From Streptococcus sp. oral taxon 056 str. F0418 (GTDB taxonomy: Bacteria; Bacillota; Bacilli; Lactobacillales; Streptococcaceae), in NCBI RefSeq assembly GCF_000220065.1, contig NZ_AFQU01000001.1, forward strand, positions 1,193,501-1,257,500: a DNA stretch of 64,000 nucleotides, given 5' to 3'. How positions within the stretch are numbered: position 1 is the stretch's first letter; every line of letters starts with the position of its first letter. Below, in pieces: positions 58,771 through 64,000 of this stretch. Below the pieces are notes generated by a model. That model saw only the letters and a program-made list of their open reading frames with translations, was not told where the DNA came from and ran no database searches. Made by a program: the position numbers and the translations under genes.

Positions 58771-59709
58771 ATGATTGAGTTTGAAAAACCAAATATAACA
58801 AAAATTGATGAAAATAAAGATTATGGCAAGTTTGTAGTAGAACCACTTGAACGTGGTTATGGTACAACTCTTGGGAACTCACTTCGTCGTGTCTTGTTGG
58901 CTTCATTACCAGGAGCAGCAGTAACTTCAATTAATATTGAAGGGGTATTGCACGAATTTGATACAATCCCAGGTGTCCGTGAAGATGTCATGCAGATTAT
59001 TCTGAACATCAAGGGTATTGCTGTAAAATCTTACGTCCAAGACGAAAAGACGATAGAATTAGATGTTAAGGGGCCTGCGGAAGTAACTGCTGGAGACATC
59101 TTGACAGATAGTGATGTCGAAATTGTAAACCCAGATCATTATCTTTTTACAATTGGTGATGGTGCTAGTTTCAAAGCTATAATGACCGTTAATAGTGGTC
59201 GTGGTTATGTACCTGCAGATCACAACAAAAAAGATGATGCACCAGTGGGAACACTTGCTGTAGATTCCATCTATACGCCAGTGACAAAAGTCAATTACCA
59301 AGTTGAGCCAGCTCGTGTTGGAAGCAACGATGGTTTTGACAAACTAACCCTTGAAATTATGACCAATGGGACAATTATCCCTGAAGATGCCCTAGGACTT
59401 TCAGCGCGTATCTTAACAGAACATTTGGACCTCTTCACAGATCTTACTGAAGTTGCTAAAACTACTGATGTAATGAAGGAAGTAGATAAGAGTTCTGATG
59501 ATCATGTGTTAGAACGCACTATTGAAGAATTGGACTTGTCTGTTCGCTCATATAACTGTTTGAAACGTGCTGGTATTAATACTGTCTACGATTTAACAGA
59601 AAAAACTGAGCCTGAAATGATGAAAGTTCGAAATCTTGGTCGTAAAAGTCTGGAAGAAGTTAAGGTTAAACTGACAGATTTAGGATTAGGATTAAAAAAC
59701 GATAAATAA
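58771..59709 (+). CDS. rpoA: RNA polymerase alpha subunit
   Basis: 312 residues. N-terminal assembly domain ([20 protein letters not shown]) and C-terminal DNA/UP-element domain (about 240-310, [22 protein letters not shown]). Core polymerase scaffold. Confidence 0.98.
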   Translation: MIEFEKPNITKIDENKDYGKFVVEPLERGYGTTLGNSLRRVLLASLPGAAVTSINIEGVLHEFDTIPGVREDVMQIILNIKGIAVKSYVQDEKTIELDVKGPAEVTAGDILTDSDVEIVNPDHYLFTIGDGASFKAIMTVNSGRGYVPADHNKKDDAPVGTLAVDSIYTPVTKVNYQVEPARVGSNDGFDKLTLEIMTNGTIIPEDALGLSARILTEHLDLFTDLTEVAKTTDVMKEVDKSSDDHVLERTIEELDLSVRSYNCLKRAGINTVYDLTEKTEPEMMKVRNLGRKSLEEVKVKLTDLGLGLKNDK

Positions 59710-59720
59710 AGGAGGAATAC

Positions 59721-60107
59721 ATGGCTTACCGTAAATTAGGACGCACTAGCTCACAACGTAAAGCAATGCTTCGCGATTTGACTACTGACTTGATTATCAA
59801 CGAATCAATCGTCACAACAGAAGCACGTGCAAAAGAAATCCGTAAAACAGTTGAAAAGATGATTACATTAGGTAAACGTGGTGACTTGCACGCTCGTCGT
59901 CAAGCAGCGGCTTTTGTTCGTAACGAAATTGCAACAGAAAACTATGATGAAGCAACTGAAAAATATACTTCAACAACTGCTCTTCAAAAATTGTTCTCTG
60001 ACTTAGCACCTCGTTATGCAGAACGTAATGGTGGATATACACGTATCCTTAAAACTGAACCACGTCGTGGAGATGCTGCACCGATGGCAATCATCGAATT
60101 AGTATAA
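59721..60107 (+). CDS. rplQ: 50S ribosomal protein L17
   Basis: 128 residues ([25 protein letters not shown]). Last gene of the cluster, at the tunnel exit. AAAGGAGG. Confidence 0.98.
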   Translation: MAYRKLGRTSSQRKAMLRDLTTDLIINESIVTTEARAKEIRKTVEKMITLGKRGDLHARRQAAAFVRNEIATENYDEATEKYTSTTALQKLFSDLAPRYAERNGGYTRILKTEPRRGDAAPMAIIELV

Positions 60108-60124
60108 GATCATCAATCTTTGTT

Positions 60125-60203
60125 GAGTGTTATGATGATGGAATAATATTTATTCTTAGTCTAGCTCTGGTCTGCCGCTGGAATATTTCCAGCGGTAACA
60201 CTC
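60125..60203 (+). other. Large cruciform after rplQ
   Basis: GAGTGTTA (60125-60132) / TAACACTC (60196-60203) encloses the 9-bp perfect stem CCGCTGGAA (60175-60183) / TTCCAGCGG (60187-60195). No T-run follows, so it is not a simple terminator. Confidence 0.6.
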
Positions 60204-60222
60204 ATCATATGATGAAACGTAG

Positions 60223-60279
60223 ACGCTTGTTTACGAAATTGTTTTTATCAAAAAACAATTTCGTAAGCAGGCGTTTTTT
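60223..60279 (+). terminator. Strong terminator of the ribosomal protein cluster
   Basis: TTACGAAATTGTTTTT (60231-60246) / AAAAACAATTTCGTAA (60251-60266), 16-bp perfect stem with tetraloop ATCA, plus outer ACGC / GCGT and TTTTTT. Very strong. Confidence 0.93.
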
Positions 60280-60319
60280 CATATCAGCTAAAAGGTTATT
60301 TTCCTCAAGCACATGATAG

Positions 60320-60350
60320 TTCGTTTGAGCAACAGGATAGTAAGTTAGAG
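60320..60350 (+). promoter_or_regulatory. Candidate ComE-binding direct repeat upstream of comX
   Basis: TTCGTTTGAG (60320-60329) and TAAGTTAGAG (60341-60350), a direct repeat with a 21-base period, the spacing of ComE sites (two 9-mers 12 bases apart). The match to the known GTT-GAG core is partial. A -10-like TAAGAT lies at 60365-60370. Confidence 0.4.
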
Positions 60351-60419
60351 GGACAAAGAGAAGGTAAGATGATAAATTAGAGGAGGGTTTTACCCCAGAA
60401 GAAAACAAGGAGGAAGGAC

Positions 60420-60902
60420 ATGGACTTTCAAGAATTATATAGAAACGTACAAGGCATAGTCAGGAGGTGTTATAAAGACTACTATTTACATTTATGGGAA
60501 TACAGCGACTGGGAACAAGAAGGGATGATGGCCTTGTATGAGTTGGTAAAGTCACGCCCGGAACTATTGCAGGACAAGACGATGTTATACCGCTGTTTTA
60601 AGACCAAGTTTCGGAACAGAATCCACGACAAGATACGCCGCCAGGAGAGTCAGAAGCGGAAATTGGACAAGGCACCATATGAAGAAGTGAGTGAGATAGG
60701 GCACAAGTTAAGGATGAAGGAGATGTACCTAGATGAGCTAGTAGCTTTTCGCAGTGCCATGGCAGAGTACAGAAGCGGACTCGGTCCAGAAGAATACAAA
60801 CAATACGAGCGTCTAATGGCTGATGAAAGATTCAAAGGACGCAAAGCCATGCTTCGTGATTTATCAGAACATCTACGAGATTTCAATCCACGATTAGACT
60901 AA
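60420..60902 (+). CDS. comX: Competence sigma factor ComX (SigX)
   Basis: 160 residues. Streptococcal alternative sigma factor that directs RNA polymerase to late competence genes at CIN boxes. Conserved: YYLHLWEYSDWEQEGMMALYEL (region 2), FKTKFRNRIHDKIRRQESQKRK and PYEEVSEIGH, and a C-terminal helix-turn-helix ([15 protein letters not shown]). Strong SD AAGGAGG. It lies directly upstream of an rRNA operon, as comX1 and comX2 do in pneumococcus; multiple copies per genome are usual. The downstream hairpin is weak. Confidence 0.93.
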   Translation: MDFQELYRNVQGIVRRCYKDYYLHLWEYSDWEQEGMMALYELVKSRPELLQDKTMLYRCFKTKFRNRIHDKIRRQESQKRKLDKAPYEEVSEIGHKLRMKEMYLDELVAFRSAMAEYRSGLGPEEYKQYERLMADERFKGRKAMLRDLSEHLRDFNPRLD

Positions 60903-60904
60903 TA

Positions 60905-60932
60905 GGAAGGGGGAGGCAATGACTCTCCTTTC
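60905..60932 (+). terminator. Weak hairpin after comX
   Basis: GGGGAG and CTCTCC around GCAATGA (about 60910-60928), then TTTCT. It overlaps the comX end and is not strong. Confidence 0.35.
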
Positions 60933-61001
60933 TATTTATAAAAGTTAGAAGTGCAGAATCGACAGTCAAAAAGAAAAAAGTAAAAAAGATAAGAAAAGTA
61001 G

Positions 61002-61030
61002 TTGACAGTTTAGTTAGTAGATGATATACT
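61002..61030 (+). promoter_or_regulatory. rRNA operon promoter
   Basis: Perfect TTGACA (61002-61007), 17 bases, TATACT (61025-61030) with TG (extended -10). Confidence 0.9.
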
Positions 61031-61037
61031 AAGATAG

Positions 61038-61182
61038 TTGTCTCGCCAGAGGCAGTAAAGACCTTTGAAAACTGAACAAGACGAACCAATGTGCAGGCGA
61101 CTGTCAAGAGAGACAGTCCGTCAAACATAAAAAAGCAATAAATCTGTCAGTGACAGAATGAGCAAGAAGACAAACGAACATT
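61038..61182 (+). other. 16S rRNA leader
   Basis: Transcribed leader with CCTTTGAAAACTGAACAA (about 61061-61078), a segment common before rRNA genes in Firmicutes, and hairpins GACTGTC / GACAGTC (61099-61118) and TCTGTCA / TGACAGA (61143-61157), likely processing or antitermination signals. Confidence 0.6.
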
Positions 61183-62733
<1,551 letters not shown>

Positions 62734-62780
62734 AAAAACGGAATGCACATTGAGTCTTGTTTAGTTTTGAGAGATCTTGT

Positions 62781-62853
62781 GGGGCCTTAGCTCAGCTGGG
62801 AGAGCGCCTGCTTTGCACGCAGGAGGTCAGCGGTTCGATCCCGCTAGGCTCCA
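62781..62853 (+). tRNA. tRNA-Ala (anticodon TGC)
   Basis: 73 bases. Acceptor GGGGCCT / AGGCTCC, anticodon loop TTTGCAC with TGC at 62814-62816, T-loop GGTTCGATCCC. CCA is partly encoded (ends CCA). Sits in the 16S-23S spacer, as in most streptococcal rrn operons. Confidence 0.98.
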
Positions 62854-62973
62854 TTGGAACGGAAGTTCCAAGACTAGTCCATTGAAAATTGAATAACTAT
62901 ATCAAATAGTAACAAGAAATAAACCGAAACGCTGTGAATATTAATGAGTTTAAGACTGAAAGGTCAAGAATAA

Positions 62974-64000
62974 GGTTAAGTTAGTAAGGGCGCACGGTGG
63001 ATGCCTTGGCACTAGGAGCCGAAGAAGGACGTGACAAACGACGAAATGCCTCGGGGAGCTGTAAGTAAGCGACGATCCGTGGATGTCCGAATGGGGGAAC
63101 CCAACAGGTTGATGCCTGTTACCCATATCTGTTAAGGATATGAGGAGGAAGACGCAGTGAACTGAAACATCTAAGTAGCTGCAGGAAGAGAAAGCAAAAG
63201 CGATTGCCTTAGTAGCGGCGAGCGAAGAGGCAGGAGGGCAAACCGAAGAGTTTACTCTTCGGGGTTGTAGGACTGCAATATGGACTCAGAGTTTATAGAA
63301 GAATGACTTGGGAAAGTCAGCCAAAGAGAGTAAGAGCCTCGTATTTTAAATAGACTCTGTACCTAGCAGTATCCTGAGTACGGCGGGACACGAGAAATCC
63401 CGTCGGAATCTGGGAGGACCATCTCCCAACCCTAAATACTCCCTAGTGACCGATAGTGAACCAGTACCGTGAGGGAAAGGTGAAAAGCACCCCGGGAGGG
63501 GAGTGAAATAGAACCTGAAACCGTGTGCCTACAACAAGTTCGAGCCCGTTAATGGGTGAGAGCGTGCCTTTTGTAGAATGAACCGGCGAGTTACGTTATG
63601 ATGCGAGGTTAAGTTGAAGAGACGGAGCCATAGGGAAACCGAGTCTGAATAGGGCGAAATAGTATCATGACGTAGACCCGAAACCATGTGACCTACCCAT
63701 GAGCAGGTTGAAGGTGCGGTAAAACGCACTGGAGGACCGAACCAGGGCACGTTGAAAAGTGCTTGGATGACTTGTGGGTAGCGGAGAAATTCCAAACGAA
63801 CTTGGAGATAGCTGGTTCTCTCCGAAATAGCTTTAGGGCTAGCGTCGACATAAAGATTCTTGGAGGTAGAGCACTGTTTGGGTGAGGGGTCCATCCCGGA
63901 TTACCAATCTCAGATAAACTCCGAATGCCAACGAATTATGGTCGGCAGTCAGACTGCGAGTGCTAAGATCCGTAGTCGAAAGGGAAACAGCCCAGACCAC
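62974..64000 (+). rRNA. 23S ribosomal RNA (5' part)
   Basis: Begins GGTTAAGTTAGTAAGGGCGC and continues past the right edge. Domain I and II sequences are normal for streptococci. Only about the first 1027 of roughly 2900 bases are present. Confidence 0.97.

Overview
The window comes from a Mitis-group Streptococcus that is not S. pneumoniae itself. The evidence is the low-GC codon usage, extended -10 promoters (TGnTATAAT), a dlt operon beginning with dltX, a competence sigma factor comX next to an rRNA operon, the streptococcal 16S sequence, and gene blocks close to pneumococcus (mnmA/mnmG, gdpP-rplI-dnaB, araT-recO-plsX-acp-purC, bgaC-PTS-agaS-galM). Species comparisons are from memory, not a database search.

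Layout. 1-1.7 kb: L-serine dehydratase (minus strand) and a secreted LysM protein. 2-6.2 kb: the tRNA wobble-uridine modification genes mnmA and mnmG, with an unrecognised membrane protein between them. 6.2-7.65 kb: a decaying IS3-family (IS150-group) element that landed in the loop of the mnmG terminator. 8.1-12.3 kb: gdpP, a frameshifted rplI, dnaB and veg. 12.4-15.6 kb: araT-recO-plsX-acp. 15.7-25.6 kb: purine genes purC-L-F-M-N-(split membrane gene)-H; purD, purE, purK and purB are not in the window. 25.7-26.2 kb: a structured intergenic repeat and a small promoter-cre-terminator unit. 26.2-35 kb: a GntR regulator divergent from an aminosugar/galactoside operon (GH35 beta-galactosidase, mannose-family PTS IIB/IIC/IID/IIA, AgaS isomerase, tagatose-bisphosphate aldolase, galM). 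35-37.1 kb: a PadR-DUF1700-DUF4097 envelope module. 37.1-41.7 kb: dltXABCD. 41.7-45.3 kb: an acetyltransferase, decayed mobile DNA and a TetR-ABC transporter cassette. 45.4-60.1 kb: the S10-spc-alpha ribosomal protein supercluster with secY, adk, infA and rpoA. 60.4 kb to the end: comX, then 16S rRNA, tRNA-Ala(TGC) and the start of 23S rRNA.

How the genes work together. BgaC releases galactose or related sugars from glycans; the PTS imports and phosphorylates an aminosugar; AgaS and the aldolase feed it into the tagatose branch; GalM handles free galactose. The dlt operon D-alanylates teichoic acids. The purine genes take PRPP towards IMP, but with four usual operon members missing here.

The most unusual signal is in the spacers around rpsH. 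Three long hairpins (52221-52310, 52831-52921, 52941-53028) share the same bulges and helix order, and their arms differ by compensatory changes in several helices. Other structured spacers occur in the S10 leader and at rplB-rpsS, rplN-rplX, rpmD-rplO, secY-adk and after rplQ. Three genes each appear to lack one base in or next to a homopolymer (IS orfA, rplI, the purN-purH gene), so real decay and sequencing error must be told apart.
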